Positions 1-11,703 of a stretch of DNA of 64,000 nt are shown piece after piece. Position numbers and translations under genes: made by a program. Within the stretch, counting starts at the first letter, position 1; the number at the start of each line of letters is the position of its first letter. The stretch comes from Syngnathus acus (Eukaryota; Chordata; Actinopteri; Syngnathiformes; Syngnathidae), in contig NC_051095.1 in the NCBI RefSeq assembly GCF_901709675.1, forward strand, positions 6,911,956-6,975,955, read 5' to 3'. A model generated the notes under the pieces. It was given only the letters and a program-made list of their open reading frames with translations, ran no database searches and had not been told where the DNA came from.

Positions 1-1394
1 TTGTGTTTTATTTTGTGGATTCCAACCCAATGTTTGCGATCGCGTTCGAGTCTGGAAGAATGAAAATGAAGTGGTGAGTGTCAAAGCGACGTTCCTTTGA
101 AACGATCGGAGTGTCGGTATGTTGTCGAAGGTGCGAAGGTGTTCTCCGGTGCAAACACCCCGCGGCTGTGCCGCGTAGCGTTGACATTTGCCGCCGTGCG
201 TCTGCGCTGATTTGAGCCGGCGGTGATTTAAATGGCGGTGTTTGTTTTGCTTGAAAGTCGGCCAGGCAGCCGAGCAGAAAATGACATTTTAAAAAGCCTC
301 TGCCGCGTCTGCCCGGTCGCGTGGCCTTTTTACACCATCGCCTTGCAAAATGGAACAAAATAAACTATTACTAGATGAATATGCCGCGTGTTTGACTTTT
401 TCCACAAATAAACATTCTGACACTTTATTTTTCATTTTGATTAGTTAGTGGCACAAAAGGAAGAAAAAAAATCAACAGAATACTTTAGTTAGTTTTCTGT
501 AAGTATTAGTACTACTTTTAGCATTGATAGGTATTTTTTTTAGCTTACTCATCTGCGAGTTAGGCCAGGTCCACACATAACAACGTTTTAGTCCCAATTT
601 CGTCTCATTCAAAGGTCCGACTTTTTTATTTTTTAACATCTTTGAAGACTGTTCTAAAATGATGACGTGTGTTCAGAATGGTTTGAGGTGTGTTAAGAAT
701 TTCTCCTGATAATCGGTCAGGTCCAATCATTTCTATATTTTCTATCCAGAAATCTTCAGGGCAATGTTGACAATCCTCGAGTTGTTTGACTTTGTGGACT
801 GTTATGTAAATTATAATGCAATGTCTATGAAACAAAAATACTAGTAGAATGGTTTTTCCCCGTCTGTTATGACCTTGATGGCAAAATTGGATATTTGATT
901 TGAACTTTGTCAAATACAGAAATAGAAATATAACGTCAATTTTTTTATTTTTTTTGGTCAGTTGGGGTTCAAGAATCTCCGCGTCATCTTGTAAACGATG
1001 GTGCAATGCTGCCATTTCAGGCCGTTTCTGATACTGCTTTAAATCCATTTCCACTGGAGAATTAATTTTAGCCAGGGGTCATCTTCCTGTGGTCCTTCAC
1101 GGGTGTCAACAAGGAAGGAAGGCTCATTTTTTCCCCCCGCCTGTTATCGTTTAAATAACAGATTTGTGCTGCCATCCTCATACAAAATGAAAGGTCACAG
1201 AGCGAGAAAGGCAAAACACAATGGACAGGTGCGACAGACAACAGGATACTTTTTTATTTTGGATTCTTCTTACTGTAAAGTTGTATTGCAAGTCATTAAA
1301 AGGTTGGGAAACAAAGAATTTGAAGTCAAATGAAACAAGTTATACATTTTGCAAGTCCTTCTCAAATTAATTTTGTTCTTGAAAAAAACAAAAC
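1..1394. other. Unique AT-rich non-coding DNA, no gene seen
   Basis: Both strands were read and no conserved domain, RNA gene or recognisable repeat was found. The longest open frame, on the minus strand at 626-1054 (142 codons), has no recognisable motif, no splice-like borders and a composition like its surroundings. I treat it as chance. Confidence 0.6.
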
Positions 1395-1562
1395 CACGTC
1401 ATTTTCATCTCACTAGATTTGACATCATTTTGGTACAAGACAAAAAACAAGATGAGATTTGAAGTCATCATACCACAATAAAAGTCATCATTACGAGTTT
1501 ATTCGTCATGACAAGATATAAATGCCTCATGATGAGTTTAAAGTCATCTCGACATAATACGA
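1395..1562. repeat. Degenerate tandem tract, GTCATCA motif
   Basis: The words 'gtcatcat', 'aagtcatc', 'gatgag' and 'cgagttt' recur irregularly every 15-30 bp across this stretch, for example near 1466, 1487, 1506, 1528 and 1542. No two copies are identical. This looks like a decayed minisatellite with a unit near AAAGTCATCATGACGAGTTT. The unit is a visual consensus, not a computed one. Confidence 0.5.
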
Positions 1563-3104
1563 CGGCGCATTACTATCACCCAGACAGGAAAGTTTTGCAG
1601 ACACCAAAGGTAAACGAATAGATTCCAGTCAAAAGGCCACGCAATCCCGGCTTGAGCGTCCCAAAAGTTGGGCGACGCCAAACACCCGTCTTCATGCTTC
1701 CCCGAGTTGGATTGATGGCACTGGGGGAAAGTATTTATTATGAAAGGTCTCATTTTTTAAACAGCCCTTTTAAAAGCGGCGACCGCCATAAATCAACGGC
1801 CGCGGAACGGTGGCCAATCCCGGCGTGTTCCCGAAGGAATCCATTAGTGCTATTATGTCAGCCTAAGTGGACGGAACGGCTTAATCCAGTATCGATCCTG
1901 TGCCGCTCATCCCTTCCTGACATGCCCCCGAAAGGCGACCGCTCACGTGTAATGCTAGCTAGGCTATCTTATTAGATGCTGACCAATCTGTGTGTGTATT
2001 TGTGTGTGTGTGTAAATTGCACATATGCAGGATTGGTTTCTTTTTAGTTGCAGAATCTGTTCCCCCCGGAATACTCGCTGATATCATGATTTTGTGATCC
2101 TACCTGCTTGCTGTGTGTGTTTTTTTAAAATTTTGCATCATGGATGCAGGAGTTTTGGCAAGATACTGAGAATTTTTTTTTTAAAATTGACAATGGCAAG
2201 CGTCGATTCACTAATGTGTATTGCCCGTCTACATTACTCAATTTGGAAATCTGACCAAACTGAATTCATAATTGAATAGCCTTGCTTTATGAAATAATAA
2301 TGGACCATAGTACGCTACTGTAGTTTTAAAATGCAGATTCATTGACAAATTATACTTATTTTAATTGCATTCTGTTGTTTTCCATCCAGGGAATACATTG
2401 AGGAGAAAATGAAGTGAAAGTTGCTTAATGAATTGCCTCCACTGAGGTGAAACATTTCAGCACACCTGACACATTTTTACTTTTTCTTTCTTTTTTTTTA
2501 TACTTCCACCAAAGATGACGCTCCTAGGCAGCACATTATTCTCAAATCTGAATGTAGCTTTCACTCAATTTGTGTTGGAATGTGATTTTTATGTGACACT
2601 GCCCCCCCCCCACACACACACGTGGAGTAATGGCCTCCCTCAACCACGTCATCTATAAATAGGCTGAAGCCGAGCGTGAAATGAAACGCGAGAGAAACAG
2701 CGTGAAATGAGAGCTAAGTTGAGGAAAATGGAACATATTTATCCTTTTGTTTTTGAAGACAGGCGGCAAATAGCACTTTTATTTTACACGCGGCCACGCA
2801 ATCTTCCCAAACACACCCCGCCATTATGCTGATTCCGCCGCCCAGCTCGCCTCTTCCTCGCCGCCGTAATGAGTCCTCTTGCGCTCTCCCGTTGTTTGAA
2901 AATAAAGAGAATTATTTCTTGCAGCCAACGCAGATCACAGCAGGAATATTCTTTTACATATTAGTCTTTCCTTATGCTTTATGACAGCGGCGGGGAAAGA
3001 AACACAAGAAACAATAAATTCAACAGTGGTTTTAGCGAAAGAAATTTGAGTGGCGCGCCAGATGGGGGATTCGAATCAAATATGCAGACTTCTTGCATGT
3101 CTAC
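1563..3104. other. Unique non-coding DNA with one MEF2-like site
   Basis: No gene or transposon was recognised. The stretch holds a short C-run followed by CA repeats near 2603-2622 and a palindromic MEF2-type word CTATAAATAG at 2653-2662. The block at about 2640-2960 is unusually free of simple repeats and could be regulatory, but I cannot test conservation. Confidence 0.4.
2653..2662. promoter_or_regulatory. MEF2-type site CTATAAATAG
   Basis: The ten bases CTATAAATAG fit the MEF2 consensus YTAWWWWTAR and also resemble a TATA element. No transcript start or gene is visible nearby. A ten-base match can occur by chance in 64 kb. Confidence 0.25.
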
Positions 3105-3327
3105 ACTTCTGCCAGTTGGGGATTCCGATGAATCTTGGCATAATTTGTGTGTATTTTCCACAGTGGGTTCTTGAGAATTTGTTGTGGGTCTGCTTATAAT
3201 AAATATGTATACCACATTTAATGTTGCTAAGTCAAACTGGTTTTAAGGACTTAAAAATACATTTTGAGATCAGTGGACCTAAATGAGCCTAAAATAGCTG
3301 CTAAATGTCAAATTGTCTCTTTTTTTG
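3105..3327 (+). repeat. Fragment of the teleost AAAATGGCTGAC-type dispersed repeat
   Basis: The text runs 'ttcttgagaatttgttgtgggtctgcttataataaatatg', 'aaactggttttaaggac' and 'gagcctaaaatagctgc'. This is the same order of phrases (late-tail 'gggtct', 'catg..', 'ttgctaagtcaaactgg', 'cctaaaatgg') seen at 14480-14760, 51190-51580, 57660-58020 and 61670-61960. It is a diverged copy of a repeat common in percomorph genomes and has no coding capacity. Confidence 0.45.
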
Positions 3328-4005
3328 GACTTGCCACTTACCATCTGTCAGTTTGCCACTGACTTGTTGCTGACTTATCCTAAGCCTGCCACTTATCACG
3401 ACAATGACATGCCCCGAGAAGTTTCATGACGACAACAAAAGTGTATTATTGACATAAAAAAAAAAAAAGTTCGTTTCTAACTTTTGTCGCATTAAAAGCA
3501 GCGGCTGTGGCGGCGCTCAACCAGCGAGCCAAGTAAATGATTATTTTCATCAAGGTGGGAAAAGGTCAAACGCTCAACCGGTGACGTTCATCACAGAGGG
3601 CTGCAAAGGTCACGTCATGTCAGCGCACGTGTGCACGCAGCCTCAGGCATGTTTACCTCCGCTGGGTACCTCCCCCCCCTACTCACGAACCCCGCAGGGC
3701 ATCCAAGTTAGCATATTTAACATCTTCTATGAGAAGTTGCAATGTTGACTCGCTTCAACTTCCAAGCTGTATTGGAAACAGCATTACTGACATTACTACC
3801 AGTGACATGTGACACAGTGACCTGCAAGCGACACGGAAACGGCAGGTAACCTGCCTTTGACTCACCATTGACTCATACTTACTGTCACTTAGCTGACTTG
3901 TCAATGACCTGTCCACCACGCATACCGCTGAGAGTCCGATGACCTGCCTGTGACATCATCGCTAGCTACATGGCACTGACCTGCCATTTCATTCCCACTA
4001 TCTTC
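3328..4005. repeat. Degenerate short-unit tract, CTGACCTGTCA motif (block 1)
   Basis: Words such as 'gccactgacttgt', 'gacctgcaagcgac', 'aatgacctgtcc' and 'cactgacctgcca' recur with a spacing near 10-11 bp, chiefly at 3328-3420 and 3780-4000. An unrelated stretch lies between them (about 3480-3720). The copies are too diverged for an active satellite. The pattern fits an old minisatellite with a unit like CACTGACCTGT. Confidence 0.5.
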
Positions 4006-4499
4006 TCAATGATAATCCACTAAACAATTTTTGCATTATAAACTGAGAAGCTTGACTCTCGTCAGTTAACTTTAGTTAGTTAACTTTCTTTATTCTGATT
4101 ACATTTTTAAAGACATCATCACAAATAGTAGCAAGGGGGCGTCGTACGGTCATTATTTTTTTTGTAGAATGAAGGCGTCGTCAGCAGTTGTGTTGCGTTT
4201 GTATTTTTAACATGTAGGCCGCTGCGCCAATTCAGTCACATGATTTAGCACGTATGCTTGAGTGTAGCGACTGTGGTGGTGAAGGGGGCGCATATGCACA
4301 ACGTACTTCATCAAGCTTAATTTTAAAGCTGCTCAGTCGGCGTGTTCCTCTGACATTCCTTCTCAGATGGCCTCCTTTTTTTATTTTCTGCTGCCTCAGC
4401 AGCTTGCATCCAAGTCGCTTTCTCCAACATGGTCGAGGTTGATGCCTTTTTAAGAATCTATCAAGACTTCTGACAACGGGCTCACCCGACATTTACCGT

Positions 4500-4970
4500 T
4501 ATGGCCACTTGACAGAAAGAAGAGTCCCGGTAACGTGCCACCGAAGTACCGTCGACTCCATACGGACTTTTCACTGATGCCCCTTTAAGAGATCATCTGA
4601 GCTGATCTGACGCAATCGCCCGAGTCGTAAATTTTATTCCTCAGTCCGACATGACCTGCAAGAGACAAGCTACTGGACCACGAAAGTCAGTCTGGTCCTC
4701 AAGGGCCTGTATATGGCTTGTTTCAGATGTCTACCTCGGTCAACACGCCAGATTAAAATGATCCGGATCGCTAACAGCACTTTGACACCTGTGTTGTAGA
4801 CATACCTCCAATCTACCGATGACTAACCGATAACTAACCTTATTTGCCACTTAATCTGTCACCGACAAGCCACCGAACTGTCATTGACTCCACACTAATT
4901 TGACAATGACAGGTCAGTGATGTGCCACTGGACATTCCTCTTACCAGTCGGTGGCATGGCCTTGTCATTC
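4500..4970. repeat. Degenerate short-unit tract, CTGACCTGTCA motif (block 2)
   Basis: The same vocabulary as 3328-4005 continues here. The clearest run is 4800-4965, with 'ctaccgatgactaaccgataactaacc', 'gccacttaatctgtcaccgac' and 'gtcattgactcc'. Between 4500 and 4700 the motif is fainter. Confidence 0.45.
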
Positions 4971-6599
4971 TGACCTGAGATTTGCTAGTAATCTTCTGAC
5001 ATTGTTCTCCAGCTCTTCCCAAGCGCACGAAGAGCGTGAAGGTTGGCATTTATTTAGCGGGGCAGAGTGTTTTCTGAGGTGCCGCGCCAGTGGCTCTGGC
5101 AACATGTCGAGACTCTCCTCCCGTGTGTCGCAGATGACAAAGTGGCTCGGCGCACGCCACCTGGCGTCATGCCACTTTTCGCTCCCACTCGTAGTCTTGT
5201 CGGCGCTGCCTCTGCCTACTGGCAGCAGCAGCAGGTAGAGTCGATGGTGCTGTTGAAGTCAAATAAGTTCGAGTCTGTTTGACTCAAGTTTCACTTTTAT
5301 GGTATGCCAACACAGTGTTTCCCTAAAAAACTGATTGGCTTAGTACAAGGGAAAAAAATAGTAGTAGTAGTATGTCACTGACCAGTACCCTGTTGTATTC
5401 CTGCCAGGAAACGTTCCACTGACCTGTCATTGGCTACGTTTACATGGACAAAATGCCTTCAATCCAATCAGAATTTGGATTAAATACGTATGCTCTGTTT
5501 TCATAGACACAAAAAAGATGTATCCTTGACAGGCGCAAATATGCCGTAAATACTAGTAGAAGAATCCTTTGCGACTTCCATGTCAACGAAAACATCACTC
5601 CGTCCAATTATACTCCAAACGTTACATTTCATATATTTTCCTCGTTTGCACAGTTAAGTTCACTTTTCCAAATGAAGCTACAACCTATCCTCCAAACTGC
5701 ACTTTTGTATTTGCGAGTGTTAATTTTCTACACACGATGCGAGCTGTAAATTCTTCCATATGCGATAATAAACTGAAGAATCCGGCAGTCTCCGGGAATA
5801 ACGAAAACCTGTATACTGACTTCCCAGACATGCAACGTGAAGGCGGTTTGTTCCGAAATGTCGGAATAAGTTTTTTCACGCTCAATGATTGGATTAACAA
5901 TCGACATAAAGCACCCGTATGGTTCGGAAGAAAATCTTGATCGGAATGGGCGATCAGAGTATCCTGAATGGGGTAGTCACATGAACTTAGCCATTAATAT
6001 GAAATGGCCGGTGCCAATTTGTAGTTACCGCCCCTGCCATTAACATGCCAGTGGCCTGCACCTGACCTGTCACACCACTGAGCTAGCTAGCTGTCACCGA
6101 CATTGAATTGCGCAATTCAAACGCTGTGCTAATGACTGTTGCATTAAGCATATTGCAGCTTGTATACATTTATATTTCATGTCTGTGTCTACATTTCCAT
6201 GACTCGAGGCAAGACGGAAAAATAAATAAATGTCCTTAGAGGAGAACTCTCCGCTAAATCCATCTGAATGATTGATTATGACGCCGCTGATGTGTCCACT
6301 GTAGCCGAATCATAAAAAAATAAAGGAGTACTTTAGATTCGCTCTTGGCTGGCGCTTGCAGACATTTCCAAAATAATCCTGCTCAAATTGCTATTTGGAG
6401 AGGCGGAGCCGAGCGTGAAAGGATGAAGGAGCACATAAATCAGGAGCAAAAGTCCATTCTTTACGAAGGGCGCATCATGCCAAAGACATCTTCTCCTTGG
6501 ACGTCGTCCCGGCTGCTGCAACGCGCACGACAAACATCTAACTGCGGCGCCTCGTTTTCAAATCAGCTTTTCGTTCTGCCGCAATGTAAAACAAAGCGT
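4971..6599. other. Mostly unique DNA with faint motif islands and a palindrome
   Basis: No gene was recognised. Short islands of the CTGACCTGTCA vocabulary appear near 5375-5432 and 6025-6100. The segment at 5433-5990 between them is unlike the tract and may be an insertion, but I see no terminal repeats that define one. An 18-bp perfect palindrome lies at 6103-6120. Confidence 0.4.
6103..6120. repeat. Perfect 18-bp palindrome
   Basis: TTGAATTGCGCAATTCAA reads identically on both strands. No function is indicated. It directly follows AGCTAGCTAGCT-like sequence and the end of a CTGACCTGTCA island. Confidence 0.7.
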
Positions 6600-6735
6600 A
6601 TGCCCTTGACATGCCATTCACTTGTCACTAATCTGTCGCTAACATGCTACTGACTTGCTACTTACCTGTCACTAACCACTAACCCGCCAAAGACCAATAC
6701 TTAGCTGCCACTGGTCAGCGATTGACGTACAACTG
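6600..6735. repeat. Degenerate short-unit tract, CTGACCTGTCA motif (block 3)
   Basis: This is the cleanest block of the family. It reads 'cacttgtcactaatctgtcgctaacatgctactgacttgctacttacctgtcactaacc' in an irregular 10-11-bp rhythm. The alternating 'CTGAC(C/T)TG' and 'CTAA(C/T)(A/C)TG' half-units suggest a compound ancestral unit of about 21 bp. Confidence 0.55.
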
Positions 6736-7789
6736 GCTTGTCAGCAACAAAAAATCAACTAGACATTATGAAACAAAGACAACTATCAATTATTAAAGAA
6801 AATGATCTTTGAAATAGACGGCAGTGTTGCTAACTGACCGACCAGAGCACTTCCCCACCCAGTAAGCTCCCCTCTCCCACAAGTATGGCCTTTATTCCAT
6901 TGCAAAAGTCGATAAAAAAGAAGCGTAGACAAGGTTAAGTCTTTGGAAGCCACTTTGGCGGCAGACTGACAGCCGGAGAAGAAACCCAGGCTTTCCTTTG
7001 ATGGCGACACTTGAGTTGTACGATGAAGACGAGCGTCCGCTAACGACCTTCCTCAAGACGCCCCTCTTTGGCACCCCTCGTCTCGTTCATCTGAACGAGA
7101 CGAAGTCAGAGGAGAAGCGGAAACCACTCCAACTTCTCCACGGTGAGAAAAAGACGGGATTTTCTCTCTCGGCTCTTCTGTTTCATCACCTGGCTTGTAA
7201 TTAGCTCGGGCCGAGATTTCTTCCCTTTGTCGGCTTTACTTCGCCAGGATAAACGTCTTTTGTGCCTCCTCGCTCGCACCTTATAACAAGCTTTTTTTCC
7301 TCCCCTCTCCGAACTAAAAAGTGGCTCCGAGGGGAGCAGATAACCAAGAGGGAATTGGTGGCTCCGTCTTTATCTCCTACCACACAATTAGCCACTCAAT
7401 CGCTCATCACCATGATGTCATTTCTCCTCTCCTTCTTCTTCTCCTGCTTTTACAAGGCACGGACGGGCCTTTTGTCGTCGCTTCCCAGAAGTGAAAAAAA
7501 AGAAGAGCGAGTTGTTGGTGTGCGAGAAGATAAGACTGAAAGTATCCCGATTCATCCCCTTTCAAAGCCGTTCTTTTGTCCAATCCTTCAGCTGGAAGGC
7601 GCTGAGCAGACACATCCCATTTAAAAATATGAGAAGTAGGATGGCAATAAAAAAAAAAAGGTTTTGTAATCAATTCATCCCATTGTCATCATTCATCCAT
7701 ATTTGACACAAAAAAAATGTTGTTCCCATTTTGGCCAACCCGTACAGTCATCAGTTGCAATTTTTGAAAGACTTAAGATTTAAGGGAGC
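6736..7789. other. Unique non-coding DNA, no gene seen
   Basis: Several overlapping open frames of 60-120 codons exist on both strands here. All are rich in lysine, serine or leucine from purine/pyrimidine-skewed DNA, and none has a domain motif. No transposon ends were found. Confidence 0.5.
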
Positions 7790-7985
7790 TGACCTCTCTT
7801 TGACCTGCCACCTACCTGTAGCTAACATGTTACATGTCATTGACTTGTCGCTAACATGCCCCTGAACAGTCACAGACCTGCTATTGAACTGTAGCTCGTC
7901 TACCACTGGTCTGTCAGAGAGCAAGCAAAGACGTATCATTTGTCTGCAATTTACCCGTCATCGCTTACCTCTTCCGCTATGCCCC
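7790..7985. repeat. Degenerate short-unit tract, CTGACCTGTCA motif (block 4)
   Basis: 'gacctgccacctacctgtagctaacatgttacatgtcattgacttgtcgctaacatgcccctgaac' repeats the vocabulary of blocks 1-3, and a weak echo follows at 8312-8345. This block shows that the family is spread over about 5 kb rather than confined to one array. Confidence 0.55.
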
Positions 7986-9847
7986 CGTTCGACTCATACA
8001 TAAGGGCTTGATTCTGCTGCAAAGCTCTTACAATGTCTTTTCAATGTATTTATTGTACTTTCAAGTACATTCCAGAACAGAGTAAAATTTCAAACATCCT
8101 TGGCTGGGAGTTAGCAGAGCCACAGTTTCGTATAAAGTGCCAGCAAAAATGCTGCAATCAAGGCAATAACAGTCAAATAAACATTTTAGTGTGATTTAAT
8201 AACGCCAAAGTCACTGGTCTCACGGTGCCTTTTTTTTTTTTTTTTTGAACCAGAAACGCAATTTTCCCAACTCTTTCAGAAAGATACCGCTCAACTCCTC
8301 ATTTCTTTGTTGGCACACCACCGACCTGTGGGTGTCAGTAGTGGGCTGTCAAATCAATTGTCAAAATAAATAGAGCTGAAGAAGAGGCAGTTATAAAATT
8401 TGCAGATGAATAATGTGAATATTTACAAAAATCCTAAAAACAAAACAAACACGTTTTGTTTATTCCCTTTAAGAGGTTCCTTGAACGGATTATTTGGATT
8501 TACAGTATTTTCAATAGGAAATGTTGTTTTGGATTCTGTTTGATTTAGTCTAGGTCGGACATTCTGGAATACATTGATCAATCAAACTGCTCTAATTGCA
8601 ATTTACTTTTTCTACTATTGCTCATAATTTAATGTTTACACGTAACGGATACACCAGTGGGTCGTTATCGGGGAAGTTTTACCGTCTTCGGCTAACAAGC
8701 GCGCTGATGATCAAGTTGCAGATTCACGGGGGAATTTAATTAATTAACACTTAAATGTGGCCTCAAATACTCAGAGGCCCTTAAATCAAGTCAATTAAAA
8801 TGCTGGAAGTTAATTAAAAACACATTGACAAGGACACTCAGCGCCTGGTTTTCATGTTTTAAAGCGTTCCAAGTGGTTGCGGGTGGGCATCTAAAGTGTG
8901 ATGTTTGGTTTGGTTTTCTTTTCATCAAGCTTTTCAAGAAAAGCCGCTGACATTGAAGGCCTTGCCAGGAATGCGGGTCCTATTGCAGGATGTTTATTTC
9001 ATTCGCATTGAAAAGAATCTGACGCTGTCAGTCATCGCTGGAGTTTTCTTCTTAATTCAGACTTCTTCAAACCTTTTGATCCACGGACCTCCTTTGTATG
9101 GGATGTCTCAGGACACCGGGGGAAAATTTATGCGTATCCCAAAAGAGTATGGTTGAGGGAAAAGGGACTAATTTTGAGGGCGCCCCATTGATTTTCAATG
9201 GTATGCACGACTGACTAGATTATGACATAGGTTAGAATGACATAGGTTGGAATATTATTGGACAAAAAAAAAAAAAAAGATCGCTAATGAGGAGAATCGA
9301 GTGCAGGAAATAAATGGGTAAAAATTATGGAATTGAGCTTATGCTCTCCATTGTTTTGTGGGCGCTGGCCGTCTGTCATTGTTGTGAACTCCACTTTCTC
9401 GCCGTTTCATCATCATGGTGTGACGCTAATTTACAGCAGATGAGAGGAGGCGAGCATTCCGGGAGGATGGGCCAGCCTTTGGGCCGATATGTTGCCATGG
9501 TGACGCACCGTCATTTGGGTTTGCACTTCTTCACGAAGCGTCCCCACACAAAAGGCCTCAACCAACTGAGCTGAAGATAACGCAGTTGCCAGACCATTTC
9601 ATCTGGAATTTAATTGCATAGTATTCACTCTGACACACACTGACTGTATGATTTCTCAACTAACTCACGGTGATCCTTATTTATTAAAATCCCGGAAAGC
9701 AGAATGCACTAAATTACATGCTCGCTCAAACTGGCACTTACAGTTAGCCTTACATTGCTAGCTTTGGCTAATCCCATGGCCACTAGTCTTAATACGCGCT
9801 ACAGTATGACTCCTTTAGAAATAAACCATTTCCGCTGCGTATGCAGA
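7986..9847. other. Unique AT-rich non-coding DNA
   Basis: No gene was recognised. The stretch contains T and A homopolymers near 8229-8246 and 9265-9279. A TTAATTAATTAA-rich patch at 8735-8815 offers several homeodomain-type TAATTA cores. An X-box-like site lies at 9491-9504. Confidence 0.45.
9491..9504. promoter_or_regulatory. RFX X-box-like site
   Basis: GTTGCCATGGTGAC differs by one base from the palindromic RFX X-box consensus GTTGCCATGGCAAC. It sits in a GC-richer block (9390-9520). No ciliary or other RFX target gene is visible in the window, so binding is an inference. Confidence 0.4.
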
Positions 9848-10075
9848 CATTTTTAGACACATTTAACCACACTAAAATGTATTGAAACTTTTTTTTCAAA
9901 CACATATGTATACACTGAAATGTAGTAAAAGACATTTAAGCCCATTTTTAAACACTTAACTTCTATGAAATACACTACAACACATTTAGAATGTTTAAAA
10001 ATAGTTTCAATGTGTTAAATTCTTTGTGTGGTTGAAAATTTTGATTATATGCATTTCAATGTGTTCAAGTTCATT
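9848..10075. repeat. Imperfect inverted-repeat tract, ACACATTT / AAATGTGTT words
   Basis: The first half carries 'agacacatttaaccacac', 'aaatgtattgaaac' and 'acacttaac'. The second half carries the reverse-complement words 'gtttcaatgtgttaaat', 'tgtgtggttgaaa' and 'tttcaatgtgttcaag'. The arms pair only partly. It may be a decayed foldback/MITE-like element or another degenerate motif tract. No target duplication was identified. Confidence 0.35.
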
Positions 10076-10780
10076 GTATTTCTCATTAAAGAGGAAGTCA
10101 AGTCAAAGTTTGTTTTTCCAAAAATATATACGCCCTAGGTGGCAAGTCTCACTAGGCTAAATATGATGAATATTTGGTTTGTGGAATATGAATTAAGCAG
10201 AAAAATCCACCTGGTTTTATCGATCTATGAGGCGGCCATTTTGCTACTTCCTGTCGACTGAAAAGGACATCCCATGTTCAAGTACTGACCAATCATGGCT
10301 CAGCTTGCAAAACACATGACTAAAGTCAGAAAAGGGTTGAACAAATTTGACTTTACTTGTTCTTTAAGATTAAAAAATCAAATTTGCATTTGTACATTTT
10401 GATGTTAAAAAAGACACTAAAACATTTTACACAGCTTTAGGGAAAATAAGGGAATGCACTGCCTTCGTTTTTGAAGTAGCGACGGCTAACTTTACCAAAG
10501 TGCTATTCTAACGTCGGGCGTGTTCAGGACCATCTGAATAAGCTCTAAAGTGAATAAAGACAAACGGCACTGTATTGTAAAACAGATTAAGGAATAAACC
10601 ATCTGCACTTGGTTATTGAGGTCTCCAGGAAGAAGCAAAGCGTTTATTATCAAAATGAATCTTCCTCACAGACGGGTGCGTTCTGCTTGTCTTCCTGCTG
10701 TTCCTCCTTCACCCTGTGGGGGGCACTGTGGGTCTTTGCGACCAATGGAGATAGGAGAGCTGGTCTCGCACGGTCCACAA
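10076..10780. other. Unique non-coding DNA
   Basis: No gene, RNA or transposon was recognised. An octamer-like ATTTGCAT occurs at 10382-10389. The 101-codon frame starting near 10609 runs into the degenerate tract that follows and is not considered real. Confidence 0.5.
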
Positions 10781-10836
10781 CTAACACGCTGTATGAATAC
10801 ACCAACTCTCACCATATGACTCCCTCACTAATACAC

Positions 10837-10857
10837 CCTACACACTCAGTGTGTAGG
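10837..10857. repeat. 21-bp near-perfect palindrome
   Basis: CCTACACACT and AGTGTGTAGG are exact reverse complements separated by one base. It lies inside the 24-bp degenerate tract. No function is indicated. Confidence 0.6.
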
Positions 10858-11045
10858 ACTTCGCTCACATACGCAACAACGACAGCACTATATGATTCCA
10901 TTGACACAAAATGACTGCAAAACTGCTCACTATCAAGACACCTTCATGCCACACTGTATGATTCCTTTGCACAACTCTTTCGCCAATACATTATATGACT
11001 CCCTTACCTATACAAAGTAGGGCTACCTCACCAATACTCTTAATG

Positions 11046-11367
11046 CAGGGGTGTCAAACTCATTTTTTTCGCGGGCCGCATTGTAGTCATAGCTTCTTTC
11101 GGAGGGCCATTAAGACTGTCAACCCAAATAAATGTATGAGCACCTCATATTATATACAGTAAAAGCTACAAAACAAACTGACAAATAACTCGTTTTCAAA
11201 TCAGACGAGTAAAAACTGGTCAAATATTAAAAAAAGGATATTAAAAGTGAAGACAATTTGCAATTCTAGTAATGACACACAAATTTGATGCACAAATTGT
11301 CTTCGTGCCACATAAAATGATGTGGCGGGCTGTATCTGGCCCCCGGGCCTTGAGTTTGACACCTGTG
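11046..11367 (+). mobile_element. Non-autonomous hAT element, copy 1 of 3
   Basis: The left end is CAGGGGTGTCAAACTCA and the right end TGAGTTTGACACCTGTG, which are 17-bp terminal inverted repeats with two mismatches. The flanks TCTTAATG at 11038-11045 and 11368-11375 are an identical 8-bp target duplication, diagnostic of hAT transposition. The element is 322 bp, has no open frame for a transposase, and shares its whole length with 26161-26484 and 36173-36502. It must have been mobilised by a transposase encoded elsewhere. It is inserted in the 24-bp degenerate tract. Confidence 0.93.
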
Positions 11368-11703
11368 TCTTAATGAATCTTCGATATGACTTCCTAGAAA
11401 TTACAACGTATAACTCCATACAGTTTGACTACCTCACTAGTCCACATTATGATTCTTGCTAATGCATTGTATGACTCACTCATTAATACACAGTTTGAAT
11501 TCCTTGATCAGAAACTATGTGATTCCCTTTCTAGTACACCACCAACCTTCCTAACATATGGTTCCCTTGATAATACACTCTGTCCCAAAGATGCAGTCTT
11601 CCTCACTACTACACAATATGGCTCCCGTGCAAGCATATTGCAAGACTCATGTCACTATGACTGCCTCACTAATATGACTCCATCACTACTCAAATGTTAT
11701 TGA

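Larger units (their letters stand above)
10781..11703. repeat. Degenerate ~24-bp tandem tract (ATGACTCCCTCACTAATACA)
   Basis: Phrases 'tatgactccctcactaataca', 'tatgattcctttgcacaac', 'tatatgactcccttacc', 'atggttcccttgataatacac' and 'atatggctcccgtgcaag' recur at about 20-30-bp spacing. This is a decayed minisatellite of about 900 bp. A hAT element interrupts it at 11046-11367, and the motif resumes on the other side ('cgatatgacttcctag', 'ctcactagtccac'). Confidence 0.65.

Noticed and set aside
626-1054. 142-codon open frame on the minus strand
   Set aside because: No domain motif, composition equal to the flanks and no splice-like borders. A frame of this length is expected by chance in 64 kb of AT-rich DNA read in six frames.
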